Positions 1 to 6,578 of a DNA stretch of 8,832 bases are shown piece by piece; positions within the stretch are counted from its first letter, which is position 1; each line of letters starts with the position of its first letter. The notes below the pieces were generated by a model. The model did no database searches. It saw only the letters and a list, made by a program, of their open reading frames with translations, and had not been told where the DNA came from. The position numbers and the translations under genes were made by a program. Source of the DNA: Candidatus Pelagibacterales bacterium (GTDB lineage Bacteria; Pseudomonadota; Alphaproteobacteria; Rickettsiales; UBA1997); assembly GCA_016882165.1 (NCBI GenBank), contig VHBV01000052.1, positions 1 through 8,832 of the forward strand, read 5' to 3'.

Positions 1-330
1 CCAGCCCCAGTTGGAGCTGCTATGGCAATGCTTCCAATGGTTCTAACTTACGAATTTGGAGAAGGTTTTTACAATAATGCAGCTTTAATTATAAATTATG
101 TAGCAATACTAGCAGTATTAATGGCAAGCAGAGTTCCAACAATATCAATTAAAAAAATTCCAATCAGAAATGAATATGCTTATTTAACTTTACTGATTCT
201 TGGATCTATTGTTATTGGATTAATTTTAGAGCCTTGGGCAACTTTGGCAATAATTGGAGTGACTTATGCAATTTCAGTTCCAATTACAATTTTTTCTTAT
301 GTAAAAATTGAATTGTCAGCTAAGAAGTAG
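1..330 (+). CDS. pssA: CDP-diacylglycerol--serine O-phosphatidyltransferase, C-terminal part (5' end outside window)
   Basis: The frame is open from base 1 to a TAG stop, giving 109 residues that begin in mid-protein. It starts PAPVGAAMAMLP, which resembles the conserved PAPxGAxxxxLP stretch after the second half of the catalytic domain in alphaproteobacterial PssA. MASRVPTISIKK follows, matching the family's MxSRxPTxSxKK segment. Two hydrophobic membrane segments (roughly residues 57-74 and 78-98) and a basic end complete it. PssA is an inner-membrane CDP-alcohol phosphatidyltransferase that makes phosphatidylserine from CDP-diacylglycerol and serine, the precursor of phosphatidylethanolamine. 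The catalytic DGxxAR...GxxxDxxxD motif should lie upstream and cannot be seen. The ATG at 22 is internal; homology continues 5' of it, so it is not taken as the start. The family call rests on recalled similarity. Confidence 0.75.
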   Translation, partial: PAPVGAAMAMLPMVLTYEFGEGFYNNAALIINYVAILAVLMASRVPTISIKKIPIRNEYAYLTLLILGSIVIGLILEPWATLAIIGVTYAISVPITIFSYVKIELSAKK

Positions 331-342
331 TTTTATAACATT

Positions 343-487
343 CTGTCATTCTGAGCCATATACTGTCATTCTGAGCGAAGCGAAGAATCTCATGCGATAA
401 GCTTTGGAAATCTAACCCCTGAGATTCTTCGCTTCGCTCAGAATGACAGTGTAGGCTCAATATTTCAGTTTATGGCTCATGATGACA
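343..487. repeat. Nested palindromic repeat with 31-base perfect arms
   Basis: Bases 362-392 and 420-450 are perfect reverse complements of 31 bases, separated by a 27-base loop. The stem continues outward through 352-361 against 451-459, with one bulged base (A358) and one G-T pair. A further arm pair, 344-360 against 471-487, is complementary at 15 of 17 positions. Bases 343-356 also directly repeat 363-376 (ctgtcattctgagc). The unit ctgtcattctgagcgaagcg resembles a dispersed palindrome I recall from intergenic regions of several bacterial groups. It fills most of the 207-base gap between pssA and aroQ. It could be a REP- or MITE-like element; as RNA it would form a very stable hairpin and might also stop transcription, but no T-tract follows. 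Confidence 0.85.
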
Positions 488-525
488 AATTGGATTAAAA
501 AGAATTCAAATAAAATTAATAAAAT

Positions 526-531
526 AAGGTG
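526..531 (+). promoter_or_regulatory. Ribosome binding site of aroQ
   Basis: AAGGTG lies 6 bases before the ATG at 538. It is the only clear Shine-Dalgarno-like sequence before a gene in the window, and it supports that start. Confidence 0.6.
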
Positions 532-537
532 TAAATT

Positions 538-978
538 ATGAAGAAGAAAATCTTAGTTCTAAATGGTCCAAACTTGAATCTTTTACATAAAAGAGATAAA
601 GAAATTTACGGTGATTATTCTTTGGCAAAAATTGAGCATGATTGTCAAAAACTAGCTGAAGAACTTGATTTAAAAGTTGAATTTCAACAATCAAATAACG
701 AAGGTGATCTAGTTAATTTTATACAAGATGCAATTGATAACTTTGATGCAATAATTATCAATGCTGCAGCTTATACTCATACTTCAGTTGCAATTCGTGA
801 TACTCTAGAGATGTTTCATAAACCAAAAATTGAATTGCATATTTCCAATATTTTTAAAAGAGAAGAATTTCGTCATAAATCTTTTTTAAGTGATGTTGTT
901 ACAGCTGTAATATCTGGTCTTGGAGTTGATGGATATGCAATTTCAATTTTAGCGATGAATAACTTATTAGATAACTAG
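538..978 (+). CDS. aroQ: 3-dehydroquinate dehydratase, type II
   Basis: This cytosolic enzyme catalyses the third step of the shikimate pathway, dehydrating 3-dehydroquinate to 3-dehydroshikimate by the type II (trans-elimination) route. Its 146 residues match the usual family length. The hallmark LNGPNLNLL is at residues 8-16. The expected active-site residues are visible: N12, R19 and Y24 (flexible lid), N75, H81 in YTHTSVAIRD, H101 in ELHISN, and R112 in EEFRH. By eye this numbering equals that of the Mycobacterium tuberculosis enzyme. One variation is NAAAYTH in place of the common NPGAYTH, which keeps the catalytic Asn and His. The gene has a Shine-Dalgarno sequence and follows the palindromic gap, so it may open a transcription unit. 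The ABC ATPase gene starts 7 bases after its stop. Confidence 0.96.
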   Translation: MKKKILVLNGPNLNLLHKRDKEIYGDYSLAKIEHDCQKLAEELDLKVEFQQSNNEGDLVNFIQDAIDNFDAIIINAAAYTHTSVAIRDTLEMFHKPKIELHISNIFKREEFRHKSFLSDVVTAVISGLGVDGYAISILAMNNLLDN

Positions 979-985
979 TTTAAAA

Positions 986-1705
986 ATGAATATTCCTTTA
1001 AAAGTTTTTGAGATTTCTAAAAAATTTACAGACAAAACTGTCTTGAATAAAGTTAGTTTTGATGTTAAAGAAAACGAAATATTTGGATTTATTGGTCTAA
1101 ATGGAATGGGAAAAACCACTTTAATTAAAATTATACTAGATCTTTTGGATCAAGATCATGGTGAAGTTGAGATTTTTGGGGTTTCTAGGGTTTTACCAGA
1201 AAGTCGTAAAAGAATTTGCTATTTGCCGGAAAAGTTTCAACCTTCGCAACATTTAAAAGGAATTGAGTTTGTAACTTTCGTTTTGGATTTTTATGGCAAA
1301 AAATTTGATGCGAACAAAGCAAGACAAATTTGTGAAAATTTAGATTTGAAATTTGATGTTTTAAAACAAAAAGTTACTAAATATTCAAAAGGAATGACCC
1401 AAAAACTTGGTCTTTTAGCAGTTTTTTTGTCAGAAGCTGATTTGGTAATTTTGGATGAACCAATGTCAGGTCTTGATCCAAAAGCAAGAATTGCTCTCAA
1501 AAAAGAAATGATTGCTTACAAAAACTCTGGAAAAACCATATTTTTTAGTTCTCATATTTTGTCAGATATGGATGAGATATGTGGTTCAATTGCAGTTTTA
1601 AATGAAGCAAAAATTGTTTATGAAGGAACTCCTGTAGGATTTAAAAATAAGCATCATGAAGTAAGCTTAGATAAAGCATTTTTGAAGGAAATAAAAGCAA
1701 GTTAG
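986..1705 (+). CDS. ABC transporter ATP-binding protein (ABC-2/CcmA-like type), no permease in window
   Basis: This is a single nucleotide-binding domain of 239 residues. Walker A is GLNGMGKTT (37-45), the Q-loop position reads LPEKF with Glu82 instead of Gln, the signature is YSKGMTQ (133-139), Walker B is VILDEP (154-159), the D-loop is SGLDP (161-165) and the H-loop histidine is H190. The YLPE and YSKGM variants are usual in COG1131 ATPases that partner ABC-2-type permeases. All catalytic residues are present, so it should hydrolyse ATP. The membrane partner is not next to it: aroQ lies upstream and fcl downstream. It has no extended C-terminal domain like the carbohydrate-binding domain of Wzt O-antigen exporters. 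The substrate is therefore unknown. No Shine-Dalgarno sequence is seen before ATG 986. Confidence 0.9.
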   Translation: MNIPLKVFEISKKFTDKTVLNKVSFDVKENEIFGFIGLNGMGKTTLIKIILDLLDQDHGEVEIFGVSRVLPESRKRICYLPEKFQPSQHLKGIEFVTFVLDFYGKKFDANKARQICENLDLKFDVLKQKVTKYSKGMTQKLGLLAVFLSEADLVILDEPMSGLDPKARIALKKEMIAYKNSGKTIFFSSHILSDMDEICGSIAVLNEAKIVYEGTPVGFKNKHHEVSLDKAFLKEIKAS

Positions 1706-1716
1706 TATATTAAAAA

Positions 1717-2646
1717 ATGGAAAATAATTCAAAAATTTTTGTTGCTGGACATCGCGGAATGGTTGGATCGGCAATTGTCAGAGAATTGCAAAAGCGGGGT
1801 TATGTTAATATTTTAACTAAAAATAAATCATATTTAAACTTGCTTGATCAAAAAGAAGTTGCTGATTTTTTTGCAAAAGAAAAACCAGAATATGTTTTCT
1901 TAGCAGCAGCAAAAGTTGGAGGAATTGAAGCAAATAGAAGTCAAATGGCAGATTTTACTTATGAAAATTTGCAAATTCAAAATAATATAATTCACAATTC
2001 TTACTTAAACAAAGTTAAACGTTTGGTGTTTTTGGGAAGTTCTTGTATCTATCCAAAATTTGCACCACAACCAATTAAAGAAGAATATCTTTTAACAGGA
2101 GAGCTTGAGCCAACAAATTACGGTTACGCAATTGCCAAAATTGCAGGTGTCAAAATGTGCGAAGCTTACAGAAATCAGTATGGTTGTGATTTTGTGCCTG
2201 TAATGCCAACAAATCTTTACGGCATTAATGACAATTTTGATTTAAAAAATTCTCACGTTTTGCCAGCTCTTCTTCGTAAATTTCACGAAGCAAAAATTAA
2301 CAATCAGCCTTTTGTTGAAGTTTGGGGAAGTGGTACGCCAAAACGTGAATTTCTTTATGCCGATGATTTGGCGGAAGCTTGCGTTTTCGTAATGAATAAC
2401 AAAGAAATTAAAAATCTAATAAATATTGGTTATGGATCTGATATTTCAATTTCTGAATTGGCAAATTTGGTAAAAAACACTGTTGGTTATGTTGGTGAAA
2501 TTAAATTTGATCCAACTAAACCTGATGGAACTCCAAAAAAATGTATGGATGTTTCAAAAATCAATAATTTTGGTTGGAAAGCTAAAACTTCATTGGAAGA
2601 AGGTTTGAAGCTAGTTTATAAATGGTATTTGAACAAAAATATTTAA
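1717..2646 (+). CDS. fcl: GDP-L-fucose synthase (GDP-4-keto-6-deoxymannose 3,5-epimerase/4-reductase)
   Basis: The enzyme converts GDP-4-keto-6-deoxy-D-mannose and NADPH to GDP-L-fucose, a cytosolic donor for surface polysaccharides. At 309 residues it has the family length and belongs to the extended SDR fold. The NADP-binding GHRGMVG is at 11-17, AAKVGGI at 64-70, LGSSCIYP at 106-113, the YAIAK catalytic pair is Y137/K141, and PTNLYG is at 164-169. S108, C110 and H180 correspond, one position shifted, to S107, C109 and H179 recalled for the E. coli enzyme, so both epimerase and reductase chemistry look intact. Its usual partner gmd, which makes the substrate, is not in the window. It starts 11 bases after the ABC ATPase stop and ends 6 bases before the fusion gene, so co-transcription is likely. 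Confidence 0.94.
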   Translation: MENNSKIFVAGHRGMVGSAIVRELQKRGYVNILTKNKSYLNLLDQKEVADFFAKEKPEYVFLAAAKVGGIEANRSQMADFTYENLQIQNNIIHNSYLNKVKRLVFLGSSCIYPKFAPQPIKEEYLLTGELEPTNYGYAIAKIAGVKMCEAYRNQYGCDFVPVMPTNLYGINDNFDLKNSHVLPALLRKFHEAKINNQPFVEVWGSGTPKREFLYADDLAEACVFVMNNKEIKNLINIGYGSDISISELANLVKNTVGYVGEIKFDPTKPDGTPKKCMDVSKINNFGWKAKTSLEEGLKLVYKWYLNKNI

Positions 2647-2652
2647 GAAAAA

Positions 2653-4176
2653 ATGAAAAAAATTGAATATGTAATAATACAAGCTGGTGGAAGAGGGTCA
2701 AGACTGGAAACTCTAACGAATAACAAGCCAAAATGTTTAGTTCCAATTGAAAATAAACCTTTGGTATTTCACCAATTTGAGAAATTCATGGATAAGAAAT
2801 TTCTTATTATTTGTGATTATAAGCATGATGTGTTGGAGAAATATTTATCAGTATTTGCTGAAAATATTGATTATAAAATTGTGCGAACCAACAAAAAAGG
2901 AACTTGTTCTGGAATTAAAGAAGCGATGAAAAACATTCCAGAAAATGAACCTTTTGCAATTGTGTGGTGCGATTTGTTATTCTCTGATAACACTTTTATT
3001 CCACAGGAAATTGAAAGTAACATGGTTGCACTTTCAAAGAGTTTTGAATGTCGCTGGTCTTTTATTGAAGATGTTTTTGAGAAAGTTCCTTCAAAAGAAA
3101 ATGGTGTTTCGGGTTTATTTTTACTTTCAGATAAATCTCAAATTGAAAATATTGCTGAAGAAGGAGAGTTTGTTTTATGGTTGAAAAATAATAATATTAA
3201 ATTTGGTTCTTTTGATTTGGTTGGTGCCAGAGAAATTGGCACAATGCTTTCTTACAATCAAAATGAGAATAAAGATGCAAAATGCAGACCATTTAATAAA
3301 ATGATTTTTGAAAGTGATTGTGTTATAAAATTACCAGCAAATGAGTATGGAAAAGAAATTATGAAAGATGAGATTGCTTGGTATAAAAAAGTTAAAGAAT
3401 TAAATTACGAATTTACACCAAAAATATTTGATTTTGAACCCTTCAAAATGGAAAGGGTGAATGGAAGAAATGTTTTTGAGTATAAAAATTTCACTTTTAC
3501 CCAGAAAAAGGCAATTTTATTTAAAATTGTGGAGCGTTTAAAAACTTTGCACAACATCGCAAATCCAATAGAAGCCAATTACGAAGATTGTTTTGATAAT
3601 TATATTGCTAAGACTTTTGCCAGAATCAATAAGGTGAAAAGTTTAATACCTTTTTCAGATCGCGAATATATTGCTATCAATGGTAAAAAATGTCGTAATA
3701 TTTTTGGTTTTGAAGAGCAGTTTTCTGAAAATGTAAAAAAATATTTTCCGAAAGATTTTTATCTGATCCACGGTGATCCGACATTCTCAAATATAATGAT
3801 TAAGAATGAAAAAGTTGATCCAGTTTTAATTGATCCACGTGGTTATTTTGGTAAAACAAAATTTTTTGGCGATAAAGATTATGATTGGGCAAAATTATAT
3901 TATTCAATTGTTGGTAATTATGATCAATTCAATCGTAGAAATTTTGCGTTAGAAGTGACTGATTCTGAAATATTTTTAAGAGTAGATTCTAATTATTGGG
4001 AAGAGTTGGAAACTTACTTTTTTGAGTTGACTAAAGCCGATCCATTAAAGATTAGAATTTTGCATTCTTTAATTTGGTTGTCTCTAACCACTTATGCATC
4101 TGAAGATTATGATTCAATTTGCACTGCGTTTTACAAGGGCTTATTATGTTTAAACGAAATTAATTTGAATTTGTAA
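2653..4176 (+). CDS. Fusion of sugar-phosphate-type nucleotidyltransferase and APH/choline-kinase-like phosphotransferase
   Basis: This is a two-domain protein of 507 residues. Residues 1 to about 200 are a nucleotidyltransferase: QAGGRGSR (10-17), KPKCLVPI (25-32), GTCSGIKEA (83-91), the probable metal Asp D107 in VWCDLLF, and a closing AREIGT segment (192-197). About 210-507 resemble the aminoglycoside phosphotransferase/choline kinase fold, with hinge-like MERVNG (266-271), catalytic-loop HGDPTFSN (H373, D375, N380; HxDxxxxN) and metal-binding IDPRG (D394). Both active sites look complete. One reading is that the kinase phosphorylates a small alcohol or sugar and the other domain couples it to a nucleotide, by analogy with the separate LicA and LicC proteins for phosphocholine. 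The substrate cannot be told from sequence. Its stop codon shares a base with the next start (TAATG), so translation is probably coupled to the HAD gene. Confidence 0.85.
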   Translation: MKKIEYVIIQAGGRGSRLETLTNNKPKCLVPIENKPLVFHQFEKFMDKKFLIICDYKHDVLEKYLSVFAENIDYKIVRTNKKGTCSGIKEAMKNIPENEPFAIVWCDLLFSDNTFIPQEIESNMVALSKSFECRWSFIEDVFEKVPSKENGVSGLFLLSDKSQIENIAEEGEFVLWLKNNNIKFGSFDLVGAREIGTMLSYNQNENKDAKCRPFNKMIFESDCVIKLPANEYGKEIMKDEIAWYKKVKELNYEFTPKIFDFEPFKMERVNGRNVFEYKNFTFTQKKAILFKIVERLKTLHNIANPIEANYEDCFDNYIAKTFARINKVKSLIPFSDREYIAINGKKCRNIFGFEEQFSENVKKYFPKDFYLIHGDPTFSNIMIKNEKVDPVLIDPRGYFGKTKFFGDKDYDWAKLYYSIVGNYDQFNRRNFALEVTDSEIFLRVDSNYWEELETYFFELTKADPLKIRILHSLIWLSLTTYASEDYDSICTAFYKGLLCLNEINLNL

Positions 4177-4544
4177 TGAAATTAAATTTATCAAATCTTG
4201 CTAAAACTTGGTTATTTGATGTTGATGGTACAATTGTTGAACATAATGGTCATTTGAGAGGAGAAGATTGTCTTTTAAAAGGTGTGAAGGAATTTTTTGC
4301 TAATATTTCAGCTGATGATAAAATTATAATTCTCACAGCAAGAGAGAAGAAACATGAATCTGCTTTGATGGAATTTTTGACAAAAAATGGTATCAGATAT
4401 GACCATATAATTTCTGATTTGCCATTTGGAGAAAGAATTTTGATTAATGATGAGAAACCATCCGGAATGAAAACAGCTTATGCAGTTAATATTAAACGTA
4501 ATCAGGGTTTGGATTTTGAATTTAAAATAGATGAGTCATTATGA
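4176..4544 (+). CDS. Small capless HAD-like hydrolase (putative phosphatase)
   Basis: The protein has 122 residues. HAD motif I is FDVDGT (14-19) with nucleophile D15 and acid/base D17. Motif II is ILTAR (T54), K70 is a candidate for the motif III lysine, and motif IV is INDEKP with D92. There is no room for a cap domain, so it would be a C0-type HAD acting on an exposed or macromolecular phosphate, or a partner protein. RYDHIISDLPFGERILINDEKPSG (74-97) resembles a small HAD family I recall from capsule and lipopolysaccharide loci. It overlaps the fusion gene by one base and the next gene by four (ATGA), so the three are probably translated together. It may dephosphorylate an intermediate handled by the fusion enzyme; this is inferred from context only. 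Confidence 0.8.
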   Translation: MKLNLSNLAKTWLFDVDGTIVEHNGHLRGEDCLLKGVKEFFANISADDKIIILTAREKKHESALMEFLTKNGIRYDHIISDLPFGERILINDEKPSGMKTAYAVNIKRNQGLDFEFKIDESL

Positions 4545-5479
4545 AAATCTTTACAACTCTTAAAAAAAAGTTAATCAGAATTCTTTTTATTAAAAAATAT
4601 CCATTTCATAGAGTATCAATTTTTTTATTAAAAAAGATAATTGGTTTAAAGAAAGATGAATTGGCAATTGTTTCTATGTTTCATTCCGGTGAGACCTATA
4701 TGATTGCAGCAATGATTGATTCCATTAGAAAAAAATTTGGAATTGAAAAACCGGTAGTTTTAGTTGGATCTAAGAATTATCACGGGCAAATTGCTGAAAT
4801 GTTTCCAGATCAAATAAAAAAATATTATCAAATTAGTGGTGATATAGCTCTTTGTTTACAAGAAAGAAGGGATATTAAAAAGAATGAGATTTTTGCATTA
4901 TATAATGAAAAAATATGGAAATATTTTAAAGCAAGATCTGACTTGAAACAGTTGGATTATGTGAAACAGATAATTTTTGTTGAACCTGAAACTAAGTTGC
5001 TTAACCCAACAATATCAGAAGAAGTAAAGTTGGAAGCAAAAAGAAAATTTGATGAGTTAAATTTAATTAAAGGTAAGACAGTTTTTTTATCTCCAGAAGC
5101 CATATCAGTAAAAGTTTTACCTAATGATTTTTGGCAAAATTTGGCAGATCAAATAAATGCCAAAGGTTATAAGGTTTTTTTAAATATAATTGGTAGGGAA
5201 AATAATATTAAAAATTCTGTTTCAGGTTTTTTAACTCTTCAGGAAGCCATAGCATTCGTTGAGCTTTGTGGAAATGTTGTTGCTTTAAGAAGTGGTCTGT
5301 GCGATATCGTTATTTCTTCTAATACTAAATTTCAGATCATATATCCTGATGAAAAGTCTTTAGAAAAATATTCATTTTCACATTATTCAGATCATAAAAA
5401 TAAAATTACAGAATATGTTTTTGATGAATTAAATTGGAAAAAATTAACTGAGCAAATTTTTAAGAAAATTTTTGTTTAA
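4541..5479 (+). CDS. Uncharacterised protein, possible GT-B (family 9-like) glycosyltransferase
   Basis: The protein has 312 residues and no confident family. The first ~35 residues are rich in Lys, Arg and bulky hydrophobics (KKKLIRILFIKKYPFHRVSI), which suggests peripheral membrane attachment rather than a signal peptide. Two alpha/beta halves follow. The second resembles the C-terminal lobe of heptosyltransferase-type enzymes: VFLSPEAISVKVLPNDFWQNLADQI (from about residue 181), a KVFLNIIG strand, a LTLQEAIAFVELCG helix and then LRSGLCD (249-255), which sits where family 9 enzymes carry a (D)SGxxH-like nucleotide-sugar motif. The usual aspartate and histidine there are absent. A glycosyltransferase role in the polysaccharide locus is likely but unproved. 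The 4-base overlap with the HAD gene argues for a shared function. No Shine-Dalgarno sequence is visible. Confidence 0.6.
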   Translation: MKIFTTLKKKLIRILFIKKYPFHRVSIFLLKKIIGLKKDELAIVSMFHSGETYMIAAMIDSIRKKFGIEKPVVLVGSKNYHGQIAEMFPDQIKKYYQISGDIALCLQERRDIKKNEIFALYNEKIWKYFKARSDLKQLDYVKQIIFVEPETKLLNPTISEEVKLEAKRKFDELNLIKGKTVFLSPEAISVKVLPNDFWQNLADQINAKGYKVFLNIIGRENNIKNSVSGFLTLQEAIAFVELCGNVVALRSGLCDIVISSNTKFQIIYPDEKSLEKYSFSHYSDHKNKITEYVFDELNWKKLTEQIFKKIFV

Positions 5480-5507
5480 TTTGTTAAAATTTTAATAATT
5501 ATTACTG

Positions 5508-6569
5508 ATGTTGGAACTGCAAAATTTTTATAAAGATAAAAAAGTATTTTTAACTGGACACACTGGTTTTAAAGGTTCATGGCTTGCTTTGTGGCTTGAA
5601 CAAATGGGTGCAAAAGTTGTGGGATATGCTTTAGATGCTGAAGCTGAAAGTTTGTTTAAGTTGGCGGAAGTAGAAAAAACTATGGAGAAGTCAATAATTG
5701 CTGATATTCGTGATGAAGAAAAAATTAAAGCAGCATTAAAAGAATCAAAAGCAGAAATTTTAATTCACATGGCGGCACAGCCACTTGTTAGAAAATCTTA
5801 CTTTGATCCAAAAGAAACTTATGAAACCAATGTTATTGGCACTTTAAATGTTTTTGAAGCAGCAAGAAAATCGGGTTCAATTAAGGCAATTTTAAATATC
5901 ACAACTGATAAATGTTACGAAAATAAAGAAATAGATTATGCTTATAAAGAAGATGACCATTTGGGCGGTTACGATCCTTATTCTTCAAGCAAAGCCTGTG
6001 CGGAAATTTTAACTTCTTCTTATCGTCGTTCATTTTTTGAAAAAGAAGGAATATTTCTGGCATCAGCTCGTGCAGGTAATGTAATAGGTGGTGGTGATTT
6101 TTCTTATGATAGAATTATTCCTGACATTTTTCGTAGTATAAAATTCGGACGCGAAGTTGAATTGAGAGCTCCTAAAGCTATAAGACCTTGGCAACATGTT
6201 CTTGAGCCCCTTTTTGGTTATTTGTTACTTATAAAAAAGCTTTATGAAAATGGTGAAAAATATGCAACTTCTTATAATTTTGGACCAGATAATGATAAGG
6301 AAGTTAATGTTGAAAACTTAACTAAATCTTTGATTAAAAATTTAGAAGTTGGTTCTTATAAAATAGCTATTGACGCAACTTTGCATGAAGCGGGAATTTT
6401 AAAACTTGATAATTCAAAAGCAAAAACTGATCTTGGTTGGAAGCCAAGTTTAACTTTTGATGAAACTATCAGTTATTCTGCAAGTTGGTATAGTAATTAT
6501 TTAACCAAAAAGCGTAATACTAGAGATTTTACTATTACTCAAATAAATCAATTTTTGTCACTTTCTTAG
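5508..6569 (+). CDS. rfbG: CDP-glucose 4,6-dehydratase
   Basis: This NAD-dependent cytosolic enzyme converts CDP-D-glucose to CDP-4-keto-6-deoxy-D-glucose, the branch point for 3,6-dideoxyhexoses. Its 353 residues fit the family (about 350-360). The diagnostic GHTGFKGSWL is at 17-26, HMAAQPLVRKSY lies in the usual cofactor loop, TTDKCYEN begins at 132 (T133, D134, K135), and Y158/K162 form the YxxxK pair in DPYSSSKACAE. ARAGNVIGGGDF and RPWQHVLEPL, both typical of this dehydratase, follow. The start at 5508 puts the Rossmann motif at the normal distance from the N-terminus; no Shine-Dalgarno sequence precedes it. A 28-base gap separates it from the GT-like gene, and the RfbH-like gene follows after 9 bases. 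With rfbF at 8000 it forms a CDP-sugar pathway. Confidence 0.96.
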   Translation: MLELQNFYKDKKVFLTGHTGFKGSWLALWLEQMGAKVVGYALDAEAESLFKLAEVEKTMEKSIIADIRDEEKIKAALKESKAEILIHMAAQPLVRKSYFDPKETYETNVIGTLNVFEAARKSGSIKAILNITTDKCYENKEIDYAYKEDDHLGGYDPYSSSKACAEILTSSYRRSFFEKEGIFLASARAGNVIGGGDFSYDRIIPDIFRSIKFGREVELRAPKAIRPWQHVLEPLFGYLLLIKKLYENGEKYATSYNFGPDNDKEVNVENLTKSLIKNLEVGSYKIAIDATLHEAGILKLDNSKAKTDLGWKPSLTFDETISYSASWYSNYLTKKRNTRDFTITQINQFLSLS

Positions 6570-6578
6570 AAAAATAAT

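Noticed and set aside
343..487. CRISPR array or attachment site
   Set aside because: The repeats are inverted rather than regularly spaced direct repeats, and no cas, integrase or tRNA gene is nearby.
490..516. Sigma-70-like promoter upstream of aroQ (TTGGAT and TAAAAT)
   Set aside because: The -35 match is poor and the spacing is only 15 bases; such matches are common in AT-rich DNA.
760..785. AroQ loss of function because NPGAYTH reads NAAAYTH
   Set aside because: The catalytic Asn75 and His81 and all other active-site residues remain, so activity is still expected.
1291..1500. Minus-strand open frame inside the ABC ATPase gene
   Set aside because: It lies opposite the signature and Walker B coding region, has no recognisable motif and no start signals.
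2747..3184. Two open frames (2747-2929 and 2945-3184) in another frame inside the fusion gene
   Set aside because: Their products are low-complexity, rich in Leu, Lys and Phe, with no family motif, while the overlapping frame codes a complete nucleotidyltransferase domain.
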